A DNA stretch of 39,633 bases from Cytophagales bacterium (lineage in GTDB: Bacteria; Bacteroidota; Bacteroidia; Cytophagales; Microscillaceae), in assembly GCA_004293905.1 (NCBI GenBank), contig RDZE01000036.1, positions 1-39,633 of the forward strand, given 5' to 3'. The translations under genes were made by a program, and so were the position numbers. The notes under the pieces were generated by a model. That model ran no database searches, had not been told where the DNA came from, and saw only the letters and a list, made by a program, of their open reading frames with translations. Of the stretch, positions 9,096-17,997 are shown one piece after another. Each line of letters opens with the position of its first letter. Positions within the stretch are counted from its first letter, which is position 1.

Positions 9096-9917
9096 ATGAA
9101 CGAACTACAAACCATCAAAACATGGATAGAAAATGCCAATGCCATTGTCATCAATACTGGGGCAGGTATGGGCGTAGACTCAGGGCTTGCCGATTATCGG
9201 GGCAATGGTGGGCAGTGGGGGCAAGTAGAAAATGATACCCAAAAAAGCATATTCGAGGTAGTAAATCCGCAAGGCTTTCTCGAGAACCCAAAGTATAGTT
9301 GGACATTGTTTGGCAAGAGAATAAAAGAATATGCCGAAACACAACCACACAACGGATATAGAATTTTGAAAAATTGGATAACAAATTATCATTTGGACTA
9401 TTTCTGCCTAACCTCTAATATCGACAGTCATTTCCAAAAATCAGGCTTCGCTGAAGAAAATATTAGAGAATTACACGGAACATTGGCATACTTTCAAAGC
9501 TCAAGACCCGATTTGGCAAAAGGAATATGGAAAAATGAACTAAGTGGTGATGAAATCATAGCCAACGCACAGAAAGAAATTTTTCCTATGTGCCCCATAA
9601 GCAAAGTATTAGCAAGACCAAATGTATACATGTTCAGAGATGAAACCTACATAGATACAAGGTCAAAAGAGCAAGAAAAGCGATTTCAACTGTTTTTAGA
9701 AAGAAACAAAGAGAAAAACATACTTGTATTTGAAATTGGTTCAGGACCGCACGTACAAACCATACGTATAAAAACAAGAATGTTGCGTTCAGAATACAAG
9801 GCTAACATTGTACGTATCAACCCCAAAGACTACACCCTCAAACCACCACACATCGGAATACCTAAAGGCGCATTGGAAGCACTCACAGAAATAAACAACT
9901 ATTTATCTAATGAATGA
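9096..9917 (+). CDS. Sir2-family NAD-dependent protein (sirtuin-like)
   Basis: About 273 residues with the sirtuin Rossmann signatures: GAGMGVDSGLADYRG near the N-terminus (NAD binding), LTSNIDSHFQKSGF (about 108-121; the TQNID motif) and ELHGTL, whose His is the usual catalytic base. The four zinc-binding cysteines of ordinary deacetylases are not visible; only a lone Cys in the PMCPIS segment sits in that region. The TSNID-FQK-GF wording resembles ADP-ribosylating class M sirtuins, but those as I recall have Gln instead of the catalytic His, which is kept here. It overlaps the next gene, an ADP-ribosylglycohydrolase, by 8 bases. NAD-dependent deacylase, ADP-ribosyltransferase and NADase all remain possible. 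Confidence 0.85.
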   Translation: MNELQTIKTWIENANAIVINTGAGMGVDSGLADYRGNGGQWGQVENDTQKSIFEVVNPQGFLENPKYSWTLFGKRIKEYAETQPHNGYRILKNWITNYHLDYFCLTSNIDSHFQKSGFAEENIRELHGTLAYFQSSRPDLAKGIWKNELSGDEIIANAQKEIFPMCPISKVLARPNVYMFRDETYIDTRSKEQEKRFQLFLERNKEKNILVFEIGSGPHVQTIRIKTRMLRSEYKANIVRINPKDYTLKPPHIGIPKGALEALTEINNYLSNE

Positions 9918-10863
9918 AGTAATAACAAAAATAAAATCCGTACTTTTTGGTGTTGCGGTCGGCGATGCCTTAGGCGTGCCTGTTGAGTTCAAGGATAGAG
10001 AAACACTCAGCCAAAAAGAAATAACAGATATGATAGGGTATGGCACTTACCACCTTCCCGCAGGAACATGGTCTGATGACAGCGCGCTTACTTTCTGTCT
10101 TGCTGAGGCATTGACACAAGATTTTGACCTGAATACCATCGGACAAAATTTTGTTAGGTGGTATAAAAACAATTTTTGGACACCAAGAGGCAATGTATTT
10201 GACATTGGTATTGTAACAAAACAGGCAATAGAACGACTTGACAGAGGAATGCAGCCCGATTTGGCAGGTGGCTCTGACGAATCTTCCAATGGCAATGGCT
10301 CGCTAATGAGAATTTTGCCCTTACTTTTTTATATCATTGACCAACCAATACACCAACGATATGAAATCACAAAACAAGTTTCCTCTATTACCCACATGCA
10401 TGTTCGCTCCATAATTGCTTGTTTTTACTACCTCGAATTTGCAAGGCAACTATATGCAGGCAAAGATAAATTTGAAACATACAAAAAACTTCAAACAGAA
10501 ATTACCAACCACCTAACCCATCTCGCAATTAATCCGAATGAAATAAGTATTTTTGAAAGACTTTTGAAGAACAATATCGACCAACTGACCGAAAACGAAA
10601 TTCAAAGTAGTGGCTATGTTTTGCATACATTAGAAGCAAGTATTTGGTGTTTACTCACAACGAATAGTTACCAAGAGGCAGTTTTGAAAGCCGTAAATTT
10701 GGGTAGCGATACCGATACAACAGGTGCAGTAACAGGTGGACTTGCAGGGCTTTTGTATGGCTTTGATGGCATACCCAAGAATTGGATAAGGCAAATAGCC
10801 AGAAAAGAAGACATTGAAAACTTAGCAGAACGGCTCGCAGAAAAAATTGCGCACCATCATTGA
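9910..10863 (+). CDS. ADP-ribosylglycohydrolase (ARH/DraG family)
   Basis: The 317-residue product matches the DraG/ARH family, which removes ADP-ribose from proteins or small molecules using two Mg ions. Visible marks are GVAVGDALGVPVEF at the N-terminus, the metal-binding TWSDDSAL, NGNGSLMRILPL, and the C-terminal GSDTDTTGAVTGGLAG, which supplies the other metal ligands. All key acidic residues are present, so it should be active. Its ATG (9910) lies inside the end of the Sir2-like gene, so the two are translationally coupled and probably act on the same ADP-ribose chemistry. The strand skew of this pair is weaker than in the surrounding C-rich genes, which hints at later acquisition. Confidence 0.93.
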   Translation: MNEVITKIKSVLFGVAVGDALGVPVEFKDRETLSQKEITDMIGYGTYHLPAGTWSDDSALTFCLAEALTQDFDLNTIGQNFVRWYKNNFWTPRGNVFDIGIVTKQAIERLDRGMQPDLAGGSDESSNGNGSLMRILPLLFYIIDQPIHQRYEITKQVSSITHMHVRSIIACFYYLEFARQLYAGKDKFETYKKLQTEITNHLTHLAINPNEISIFERLLKNNIDQLTENEIQSSGYVLHTLEASIWCLLTTNSYQEAVLKAVNLGSDTDTTGAVTGGLAGLLYGFDGIPKNWIRQIARKEDIENLAERLAEKIAHHH

Positions 10864-11044
10864 CCCAACAATCTAATCATTTAATTTCCAAAAGAGCTAA
10901 TATGGGATAATAACATAGTTTTTGATTAAATAAAACCAAATTTTATTCTTTTTTCAAAAATAGTTTAGAAAAAAACTTATTTTTGAAACTTCAAAAATCC
11001 AAAATTGCCTCTTTTACCAAATTCTCTATTAATATAATAAAAAA

Positions 11045-12196
11045 ATGGACACTCAAAATTTAGATGCAGAGAAAAAAGAATTGATTCGTCATATCCAACA
11101 AATCAATAACAGAGAAATACTAAGCAATCTTAATAGTACACTTCTCAATACCGAAAAAATATCTGAATACCAAGAACTTGTAGATGATATTGTAGCCAAA
11201 AATAGCATAGATACCACTCCTCCTCTCACACACATCACCATTCCAGAAGAAACGCCCGTACAGAGAATTGAAAAGAAAATGGCACCCTTCATGTTTTGGT
11301 TTTCCGCAGCCACCTTAGTCCTTTTAGGAATAGCCGTAGCCAAATATTGGGAGGCAGATGAAACCCCCAATATTTATGAATTAGATGTGATAATATTTCT
11401 TTGTATGTACCCTATTTTTATTATAGAGTATATCCTATTGGTTTATAACGGAGCACTTACACACCTCACCCGTACAGAACGCCTCACTTATACCTTCTAT
11501 TCGCTTATTCCTCAAATGCGTTTTGGGCGCAAACCTTCCTCCTTTCCACATTATATATGGCTGCCCTACTATCATTGGTGCGAAGTCAATGAATCCTTAT
11601 TCGTGAACATCAAAAGACGTTTTGTTGTGCCTATGTTGTTCATTTCTTTTTTCATCATTCCTATTTTATTAATAGACCTCCGCTACAAAGAAAAAATCAT
11701 AGAATACATAGCCGACATAGACCTCTATTTGGCATACTTCGAGGCATTCGTTTGGTTAGCATTTGCCTTTGAGTTCATACTTTTGTTCTCCATAGCCCCC
11801 ATCAAATTAGACTATGCCAAAAAACATTGGATAGAAATTATCATCATCTTCTTGCCACTCCTTGCGGCTTTCTTACCTTCAGTAGGGTTTTTACGCGTAC
11901 TCAGGCTTAATAATTTAGTCAGGGTTTATCGCTTTAAAAGCGTCTTTACACGTTTCCAGCAAGCACTGATGGTCGCCAGTTTTATGCAAAGAATTTTGCA
12001 CCCCAACCCCACCACACAAATCATCAGCTTGCAGAAAAAAATACGCGAAAACCACCTAAAACAAGAAGAATTAGAGATGCAACTGCTCAAAGCCTTAGAA
12101 AGGTATAAAAAGTACCAAATCAAAAAACAACGCAAGGCAGCCCTTAAAAATGAAGCGTTTGTGGGGCAAAAAATGAACATTACACAAAACTCCTAA
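11045..12196 (+). CDS. Membrane protein with a voltage-sensor-like four-helix domain and coiled-coil tail
   Basis: A 383-residue integral membrane protein. After a charged, soluble N-terminal region (1-78) come two hydrophobic helices (about 81-99 and 114-134) and a loop. A second group then resembles S1-S4 of voltage-gated channels: 193-211, 227-251 (E233, E243), 262-279 (E264) and an S4-like helix with Arg at 284, 287, 293 and 296 and Asn at 290, spaced every third residue. No pore helix or selectivity filter follows. Residues 326-365 are charged and look like a coiled coil (LQKKIRENHLKQEELEMQL). The layout of sensor plus coiled coil without pore recalls voltage-gated proton channels, but that is inference. 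The 181-base gap before it is AT-rich and holds nothing recognisable. Confidence 0.7.
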   Translation: MDTQNLDAEKKELIRHIQQINNREILSNLNSTLLNTEKISEYQELVDDIVAKNSIDTTPPLTHITIPEETPVQRIEKKMAPFMFWFSAATLVLLGIAVAKYWEADETPNIYELDVIIFLCMYPIFIIEYILLVYNGALTHLTRTERLTYTFYSLIPQMRFGRKPSSFPHYIWLPYYHWCEVNESLFVNIKRRFVVPMLFISFFIIPILLIDLRYKEKIIEYIADIDLYLAYFEAFVWLAFAFEFILLFSIAPIKLDYAKKHWIEIIIIFLPLLAAFLPSVGFLRVLRLNNLVRVYRFKSVFTRFQQALMVASFMQRILHPNPTTQIISLQKKIRENHLKQEELEMQLLKALERYKKYQIKKQRKAALKNEAFVGQKMNITQNS

Positions 12197-12270
12197 ACAG
12201 CAAGAATGAACAATTTTTGGTATTTTGTTGTTTCTGATAGTATTCCAATCCATCAGAAACCAACTCCTCT

Positions 12271-12849
12271 ATGCACATTGCCATCATCTCATCAAGCACA
12301 CGTCAAGGGCGACAATCACACCGCGTAGCACTTGCCCTACAACAACTACTTAGCCAAAAACAAAATCTTACTGCTGAAGTCATTGATTTATTAGAGTATC
12401 GTTTCCCCGTACTCGAAGAAGTCTTGGTGCGCAACCCTAACCCCCCCTCAGGACTCGAAAATTTTTCTGAAAAAGTGCAAAAAGCAGATGCCCTCATTTT
12501 CCTTTCTCCCGAATACAACGGAAGCTATACTGCCGCGCTCAAAAATGCCGTAGATTATCTCAAAGAAGGGGCTTTCACCAAAAAAGTCATTGGTGTAGTT
12601 AGCGTTACTACAGGTGGTTTAGGTGGCATGCGCGGAGCCATGCAAATGCAAGAGTTAGTCTTAGGTGTTTCAGGCTACGCATTGCCCAATATGCTCTTAG
12701 TGCCACAAGTACAACTCAAATTTGACGAACAAGGTAACCTCATAGACGAAAAGTTTGAAAAAAACATACAAACCTTCCTACAAGCCTTCCTTTGGATAGC
12801 TGAAGCTGTTTATGACAAAAAGAATTCAGTAGTAGCCGTAGCAAACTAA
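12271..12849 (+). CDS. NADPH-dependent FMN reductase family protein
   Basis: The 192-residue flavodoxin-like protein starts with IAIISSSTRQGRQSHRVA, the FMN-phosphate-binding loop of the NADPH-dependent FMN reductase / azoreductase family. The second signature SPEYNGSYTAALKNAVDYL follows at about 80, and the GVVSVTTGGLGGMRG segment completes the flavin site. It is expected to reduce free FMN or quinone-like substrates in the cytosol. The length is typical. It lies 74 bases after the membrane protein gene and before the argS promoter, so it may be transcribed alone. The exact substrate cannot be told from sequence. Confidence 0.92.
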   Translation: MHIAIISSSTRQGRQSHRVALALQQLLSQKQNLTAEVIDLLEYRFPVLEEVLVRNPNPPSGLENFSEKVQKADALIFLSPEYNGSYTAALKNAVDYLKEGAFTKKVIGVVSVTTGGLGGMRGAMQMQELVLGVSGYALPNMLLVPQVQLKFDEQGNLIDEKFEKNIQTFLQAFLWIAEAVYDKKNSVVAVAN

Positions 12850-12860
12850 GCAAAAAATAG

Positions 12861-12868
12861 TAACTTTG
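12861..12868 (+). promoter_or_regulatory. -7 box of the argS cluster
   Basis: TAACTTTG matches TAnnTTTG exactly and lies 22 bases before the argS ATG. A convincing TTG at the usual distance was not seen. Confidence 0.55.
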
Positions 12869-12890
12869 CGCCCAAACAATACAAAGGGCA

Positions 12891-14744
12891 ATGAACATAG
12901 AACAACTCCTCAAAAATGCCATCAAAGAGGCTTTCAAAACCGTTTTTCAATTAGAAATAAGCGATTTTACCTTACAATCACCTAACAAGGGCTTTGAAGG
13001 TACACACACCTTCCTCACCTTTCCCTATACCAAAACTACCGCTCAACCTCCCGAAAAAGTAGGCGAAATGATAGGGGAGCACCTCAAAAACAGCCCCCAA
13101 AGTATCATACAACAATACAACGTAACCAAAGGCTTCCTCAATGTATCACTCAAAGACAGTATTTGGATAGAATTTTTACAACACGCCTCAACAGAAGACA
13201 CTTGGCATCATTTTGCCCCCCAAAACCAACGCATTATGGTAGAGTTCTCCTCTCCCAACACTAATAAGCCACTCCATTTAGGGCATCTACGCAATATCTT
13301 CTTAGGCGATAGCCTTTCCAAAATACTTACTGCCGTAGGGTACGAAGTCATCAAAGCCAACTTGGTAAATGACAGAGGTATACACATCTGCAAATCAATG
13401 GTAGCCTACAAAAATTATGGCAAAGGAGAAACCCCACAAGACGCGAGCATCAAAGGCGATAAATGGGTAGGAAGCTACTATGTGCGCTTCGAAAAAGAAT
13501 TTAAAAAAGGAAACTTGCCCAAAGACAAACTCTTGAGTGCTTTAGAAAAAATCATAGAACAAAGCCCCAAAAACGACTACAGCCTCGAAACCCTACAAGA
13601 CACCCTCAAAGAAACCCTACAAACCCATACACCCCTTTGGCAAGAAGCCCAAGAAATGCTGCAAAAATGGGAGCAAAACGACCCCGAAACCGTAGCACTT
13701 TGGAAACAAATGAACCAATGGGTATACGAAGGCTTCGACAAAACCTACCAAAGTATAAATATCGCATTCGACAAAACCTACTACGAATCCAATACCTACC
13801 TCTTAGGAAAAGACATCGTAGAAGAAGGATTACAGAAAAAAGTATTCTTCAAAAAAGAAGATGGCTCCGTATGGGCAGACCTAACCCCCGAAAAACTTGA
13901 CCAAAAATTAGTACTCCGCAAAGACGGAACCTCTGTTTACATCACCCAAGATTTAGGCACTGCCGACCTCAAATACAATGATTTTAACATACAAAAATCA
14001 GTCTATGTAGTGGGCGATGAACAAGAATACCATTTCAAAGTACTTTTTGCCATTCTAAAACAATTGGGCAGACCCTATGCCGAAGGACTACACCACCTCA
14101 GCTATGGAATGGTAGACCTCCCCTCTGGCAAAATGAAATCACGCGAGGGAACAGTCGTAGACGCAGACGACCTCATTGAAGAAATGATACAAATAGCCCA
14201 ACAACGTACCGAAGAAAGCGGAATGGCTAAACTCAATGAAATAGACGAACAAGAATTGCAAAAAATCTATCATCAAATAGGGGTAGGCGCACTTAAATAC
14301 TTCTTGCTCAAAGTAGAACCGCGCAAAAGAATGCTCTTCAATCCCGAAAACTCCATCGATTTCGAGGGAGATGCGTCCCCCTTCGTACAATACAACTATG
14401 CGCGCACACAAGCCATCATCAGAAAAGCCAAAGAGTTAAACATAAATTATGCAGAAAAAATAGAGAAAAAACAACTCGAAAAAGCCGAACAACACCTCAT
14501 TCAAACCATTTACCAATACAAAGAAACCCTCGAAAAAGCCGCACAACAATACGCCCCATCTTTCATTGTTCAGTATGTTTATGATTTAGCACGTGCCTAC
14601 AGCCGATTCTTCACTGAGTGCGCTATCTTCAAGGCAAATACAGAAGAAGATACGAAATTCAGAATAACACTCACAGAGCAAACAGGCAAAATACTCAAAA
14701 GAGCATTGCAACTCTTAGGCATTGAAGCCCCAGAAAGAATGTAA
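12891..14744 (+). CDS. argS: Arginyl-tRNA synthetase
   Basis: ArgS charges tRNA-Arg with arginine. The 617-residue class I synthetase carries the HIGH box as HLGH inside EFSSPNTNKPLHLGHLRN (about 118-135). The KMSKS region appears as GKMKSREGTVV (about 418), and the C-terminal DALR anticodon-binding domain includes YDLARAYSRFFTECAIF and a terminal LLGIEAPERM, both typical. It also has an N-terminal Arg-tRNA D-loop-binding domain. It is the first gene of a dense cluster with miaA, gldC and mnmA, three of which serve tRNA function. Base use is strikingly A/C-rich on the coding strand, like the neighbours. Confidence 0.97.
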   Translation: MNIEQLLKNAIKEAFKTVFQLEISDFTLQSPNKGFEGTHTFLTFPYTKTTAQPPEKVGEMIGEHLKNSPQSIIQQYNVTKGFLNVSLKDSIWIEFLQHASTEDTWHHFAPQNQRIMVEFSSPNTNKPLHLGHLRNIFLGDSLSKILTAVGYEVIKANLVNDRGIHICKSMVAYKNYGKGETPQDASIKGDKWVGSYYVRFEKEFKKGNLPKDKLLSALEKIIEQSPKNDYSLETLQDTLKETLQTHTPLWQEAQEMLQKWEQNDPETVALWKQMNQWVYEGFDKTYQSINIAFDKTYYESNTYLLGKDIVEEGLQKKVFFKKEDGSVWADLTPEKLDQKLVLRKDGTSVYITQDLGTADLKYNDFNIQKSVYVVGDEQEYHFKVLFAILKQLGRPYAEGLHHLSYGMVDLPSGKMKSREGTVVDADDLIEEMIQIAQQRTEESGMAKLNEIDEQELQKIYHQIGVGALKYFLLKVEPRKRMLFNPENSIDFEGDASPFVQYNYARTQAIIRKAKELNINYAEKIEKKQLEKAEQHLIQTIYQYKETLEKAAQQYAPSFIVQYVYDLARAYSRFFTECAIFKANTEEDTKFRITLTEQTGKILKRALQLLGIEAPERM

Positions 14745-14760
14745 TCATAACACACAAAAA

Positions 14761-15678
14761 ATGAACTCTTCTTACCAAAAACACTATCTTATTGTATTGG
14801 CAGGTGCTACTGCTGTAGGTAAAACACAATTAGCCATCACCTTAGCAAAAAAATACCAAACTGTAATTGTTTCTGCCGATGCAAGGCAAATTTACCAAGA
14901 AATGAGCATCGGTACTGCCAAACCCACAGAAGAAGAAATGCAAGGCATCAAACACTATTTTATTCACTCTCATAGCATAAAAACCCATATCAGCGCAGGA
15001 AGCTACAGCCAAGAAGCCGAAAAATTACTCGATACACTTTTTCAACAATACAACCCCATCATACTCGTAGGAGGTTCAGGGCTCTACATCAAAGCCCTTT
15101 GCGAAGGCATAGACGAAATACCCGAAACAGACGAAAATATCAAACAACAATTACAACAAGAATTAAATGAAAAAGGACTCGAACCACTCCTTTTAGAACT
15201 CCAAAACAAAGACCCCAAATACTACCAACAAGTAGATAAAAACAACCCCGCACGCATCATAAGAGCATTAGAAGTAATCAGAACGCACCAAACACCCTTC
15301 TCCAATTACAGAACACAACAGTACAAACCCAGAAATTTTCAACCCATCTACCTCTGCCTCACACGCCCTACCGAAGAGTTATATATACGCATAGAGCAAA
15401 GAATAGACCTCATGCTCCAACAAGGACTCCTCGAGGAAGCAAAACAACTCTACCCCCTACGAAACTATAATGCCCTCAAAACTGTTGGTTATCAAGAGAT
15501 ATTTGCATTCCTTGACCAACAATACGATTGGAACGAATGCCTAAGACTTCTCAAAAGAAATACACGCCGATACGCAAAAAGACAAGCCACATGGTTCAGA
15601 AATCAACACTCATTTGAACATATACCCATCAAGGAAGTTCACAAAATAGAGCAATACATAGAAACAAACTTAAAATAA
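14761..15678 (+). CDS. miaA: tRNA dimethylallyltransferase
   Basis: MiaA adds a dimethylallyl group to A37 of tRNAs that read codons starting with U. The 305-residue protein has the P-loop GATAVGKTQLA, the SADARQIYQEMSIGTAKP segment that binds substrate, VGGSGLYIKAL, and a C-terminal RNTRRYAKRQATWFRNQ tRNA-binding helix. The frame is open from 14722 inside argS, but the family's N-terminus begins just after ATG 14761, which I take as the start. It sits 16 bases after argS and 17 bases before gldC, so co-transcription is likely. Confidence 0.96.
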   Translation: MNSSYQKHYLIVLAGATAVGKTQLAITLAKKYQTVIVSADARQIYQEMSIGTAKPTEEEMQGIKHYFIHSHSIKTHISAGSYSQEAEKLLDTLFQQYNPIILVGGSGLYIKALCEGIDEIPETDENIKQQLQQELNEKGLEPLLLELQNKDPKYYQQVDKNNPARIIRALEVIRTHQTPFSNYRTQQYKPRNFQPIYLCLTRPTEELYIRIEQRIDLMLQQGLLEEAKQLYPLRNYNALKTVGYQEIFAFLDQQYDWNECLRLLKRNTRRYAKRQATWFRNQHSFEHIPIKEVHKIEQYIETNLK

Positions 15679-15695
15679 ACAATACCCCATACCCC

Positions 15696-16031
15696 ATGAG
15701 AATCGAAAACATCTCTATAGACATCTCCTTAGACGACCACCACGTCTGCGAAAATATCCATTGGCAAGCTACCAACGCACCCGCAGAAGGCATCAGCGAA
15801 GCCAAAGCAATGGCTTTAGCCCTTTGGGATAGTCAAGGAAAAGGAACTGCCAAAATAGACCTTTGGACAAAAAAAATGGACGTATTCGAAATGAAACAAT
15901 TTGTCATAGAAACCATCTCAGGATTAGCAGACACCATCAGACACGCTACCGAAGACGAAGAAATGGCTCTCGAAATGGAATTACTATGCAAACAATTAGG
16001 TAGAAAATTAGAAAAAGACCTCAGACAATAA
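15696..16031 (+). CDS. gldC: Gliding motility protein GldC
   Basis: A 111-residue soluble protein that resembles GldC, a small cytoplasmic protein needed for full gliding motility in Flavobacterium. Matching features are the early IDISLD strand, the HWQATNAPAEGISEAKAMALALWDS region, the IDLWTKKMDVFEMKQF signature and the C-terminal ATEDEEMALEMELLCKQLGRKLE helix. GldC homologues also occur in non-gliding Bacteroidota, so the gene alone does not prove motility. It is placed between miaA and mnmA, 2 bases before mnmA, which links it by transcription to tRNA modification genes. No other gld gene is present in the window. Confidence 0.85.
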   Translation: MRIENISIDISLDDHHVCENIHWQATNAPAEGISEAKAMALALWDSQGKGTAKIDLWTKKMDVFEMKQFVIETISGLADTIRHATEDEEMALEMELLCKQLGRKLEKDLRQ

Positions 16032-16033
16032 TC

Positions 16034-17140
16034 ATGAGCAAAAACGGAAGAGTATTAGTAGCCATGAGCGGAGGAATAGATAGCTCACTCGCCGCCGTAA
16101 TGCTACACGAACAAGGATACGAAGTAATAGGCATGACCATGAAAACATGGGACTATGCCTCAACAGGGAGCTCCAAAAAAGAAACAGGCTGTTGTAGTTT
16201 AGACTCTATCAACGATGCCCGACAAATAGCCGTAACATTAGGATTCCCTCATTATATCTTAGATATCAGAGATGAATTTGGCGACTACGTCATTGACCAT
16301 TTCACACAAGAGTACCTCGAAGGAAGAACACCCAACCCATGCGTACTCTGCAACACACACATCAAATGGGACGCACTCCTACGAAGAGCCGATAAACTCG
16401 ACTGTGAATGGATTGCCACAGGGCATTATGCCAACATCAGAAAAGAAAACAATAGATTTGTCATATCAAAAGGAATAGACGAAAACAAAGACCAATCCTA
16501 TGCACTATGGGGCGTTTCGCAACAAAGCCTTAGCCGAACCATGCTCCCACTCGGAAATCTCAAAAAAACAACTATCAAACAAATGGCTACCGAAAAAGGA
16601 TTCATCGAGTTAGTCAATAAATCAGAATCTTACGAAATCTGTTTCGTCCCCGACAACGACTACAGAGGTTTCCTCAAAAGACGCGTAGAAGGCTTAGAAG
16701 AACGAGTCAATGGAGGCGATTTTGTACTCGAAGACGGCACCATCGTAGGAAAACACGAAGGATACCCTTTTTATACCATTGGGCAAAGAAAAGGACTCGG
16801 CATCGCCTTAGGATACCCTATATTCGTAACCGCTATTGACAAAAAAAATAACCGCGTAGTCTTAGGACAACAGCACCAACTCGCCCGAAATGGCATGTGG
16901 GTACGACAACTCAATATGCAAAAATACGAAAACCTACACCAAAAACCCCTCGAAACCACCACCAAAGTACGATACAACGATGACGGAACGCCCGCTATCA
17001 TTGAGCAATTCAACGACCAAATGCGTGTCCTATTCCACGAACCCGTATTTGCCATCGCGCCCGGACAAGCTGCCGTATTTTACGAAGGCGAAGATGTAAT
17101 AGGCGGAGGCTGGATTGTAGAAAGTTTTCAACAAAGCTAA
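16034..17140 (+). CDS. mnmA: tRNA-specific 2-thiouridylase
   Basis: MnmA makes 2-thiouridine at U34 of tRNA-Lys, -Glu and -Gln. The 368-residue product has the ATP-binding PP-loop SGGIDSS (residues 12-18), the CCSLDSINDARQIA stretch, the catalytic cysteine in TPNPCVLCN (Cys103, with Cys106), and the second catalytic cysteine in SYEICFVPD (Cys203). The following FYTIGQRKGLG segment and the C-terminal beta-barrel ending in PGQAAVFYEGEDVIGGG complete the family pattern. It is the fourth gene of the argS cluster, starting 2 bases after gldC. Confidence 0.96.
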   Translation: MSKNGRVLVAMSGGIDSSLAAVMLHEQGYEVIGMTMKTWDYASTGSSKKETGCCSLDSINDARQIAVTLGFPHYILDIRDEFGDYVIDHFTQEYLEGRTPNPCVLCNTHIKWDALLRRADKLDCEWIATGHYANIRKENNRFVISKGIDENKDQSYALWGVSQQSLSRTMLPLGNLKKTTIKQMATEKGFIELVNKSESYEICFVPDNDYRGFLKRRVEGLEERVNGGDFVLEDGTIVGKHEGYPFYTIGQRKGLGIALGYPIFVTAIDKKNNRVVLGQQHQLARNGMWVRQLNMQKYENLHQKPLETTTKVRYNDDGTPAIIEQFNDQMRVLFHEPVFAIAPGQAAVFYEGEDVIGGGWIVESFQQS

Positions 17141-17156
17141 AATACACCCACCCCCA

Positions 17157-17513
17157 ATGCGCACAGAAGACGAAACCCTCGAAAACAATTGGCAAGCACT
17201 ATTAGATGTTTTAGCCATTTTAGTAGGAAAAAGACCCAAAGACCTCAATGCAGTACTCTTTTTGGTAGGCGTACAAGAGTTAGGAAAAGGAATACAAACC
17301 TTTGATAAAGAAGAAAAACAAAATCTAATGCACATAGCCCTCTGCCGAATACTCAGCAAAGCAGGCTATTACGAACTCACAGGCATAGACCAAGACGGCT
17401 GGCCACATTGGAAACCTACACAACAACTGCCTCACCTCAATCTCGATGAACAAGAATACCTACTCAAAAAATACATTCTTGATTACTTTGCCGATGAACA
17501 AATAATAACCTAA
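17157..17513 (+). CDS. Small conserved-looking protein of unknown function
   Basis: A 118-residue, acidic, mostly helical protein with no signal peptide or membrane segment. The NAVLFLVGVQELGKG stretch and the later KAGYYELTGIDQDGWPHW segment look like conserved core. I do not know a function and see no catalytic motif. It follows mnmA by 16 bases on the same strand and is the last gene before the rpsF promoter, so it is probably the end of the argS-miaA-gldC-mnmA transcript. Confidence 0.75.
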   Translation: MRTEDETLENNWQALLDVLAILVGKRPKDLNAVLFLVGVQELGKGIQTFDKEEKQNLMHIALCRILSKAGYYELTGIDQDGWPHWKPTQQLPHLNLDEQEYLLKKYILDYFADEQIIT

Positions 17514-17542
17514 AACAAGATTACAAAAAAAAAGATTTTTTC

Positions 17543-17573
17543 TTGCTATACTCCCAAAAAAGCAGTACCTTTG
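17543..17573 (+). promoter_or_regulatory. rpsF-rpsR promoter
   Basis: TTG at 17543-17545 and TACCTTTG at 17566-17573 with a 20-base spacer: a full match to the Bacteroidota consensus. A leader of about 35 bases, very AT-rich, precedes the rpsF ATG. Confidence 0.8.
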
Positions 17574-17612
17574 CACCTCAAAATTTTAAAAAATTTATAA
17601 CATTAATTTTCA

Positions 17613-17984
17613 ATGGATTTAAAGAAAAATTACGAAACAGTGTTCATTTTAACTCCCGTTTTATCTGATGTACAGATGAAGGACGCTGTTGAAAAGTTTA
17701 AAAAAATTTTAACTGACAACGGTGCAAACATCATCCATGAAGATATTTGGGGGCTAAAAAACTTTGCCTACCCCATCAAAAAGAAAAACACAGGCTTTTA
17801 TACCGTCTTAGAATTCGAAGCAGACCCCAAAACCATTAGTATGCTCGAAATAGAATACAGACGCGATGAAAGAGTGCTTCGCTACATCACAGTAGCCCTT
17901 GACAAACACGGCGTAGCATACAACGCTAAAAAAAGAAATAAACTTTCTGGCAAAGAAACCAATAACGAAGTAGAAAACAACTAA
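17613..17984 (+). CDS. rpsF: 30S ribosomal protein S6
   Basis: S6 pairs with S18 on the platform of the small ribosomal subunit. The 123-residue product starts with [13 protein letters not shown], then shows the [24 protein letters not shown] core and the [16 protein letters not shown] segment, all typical of S6. A short Lys/Asn-rich tail after about residue 105 is common in this phylum. It has a strong promoter of its own and is followed by rpsR after 13 bases. Confidence 0.97.
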   Translation: MDLKKNYETVFILTPVLSDVQMKDAVEKFKKILTDNGANIIHEDIWGLKNFAYPIKKKNTGFYTVLEFEADPKTISMLEIEYRRDERVLRYITVALDKHGVAYNAKKRNKLSGKETNNEVENN

Positions 17985-17997
17985 AAACCCCAAAAGT

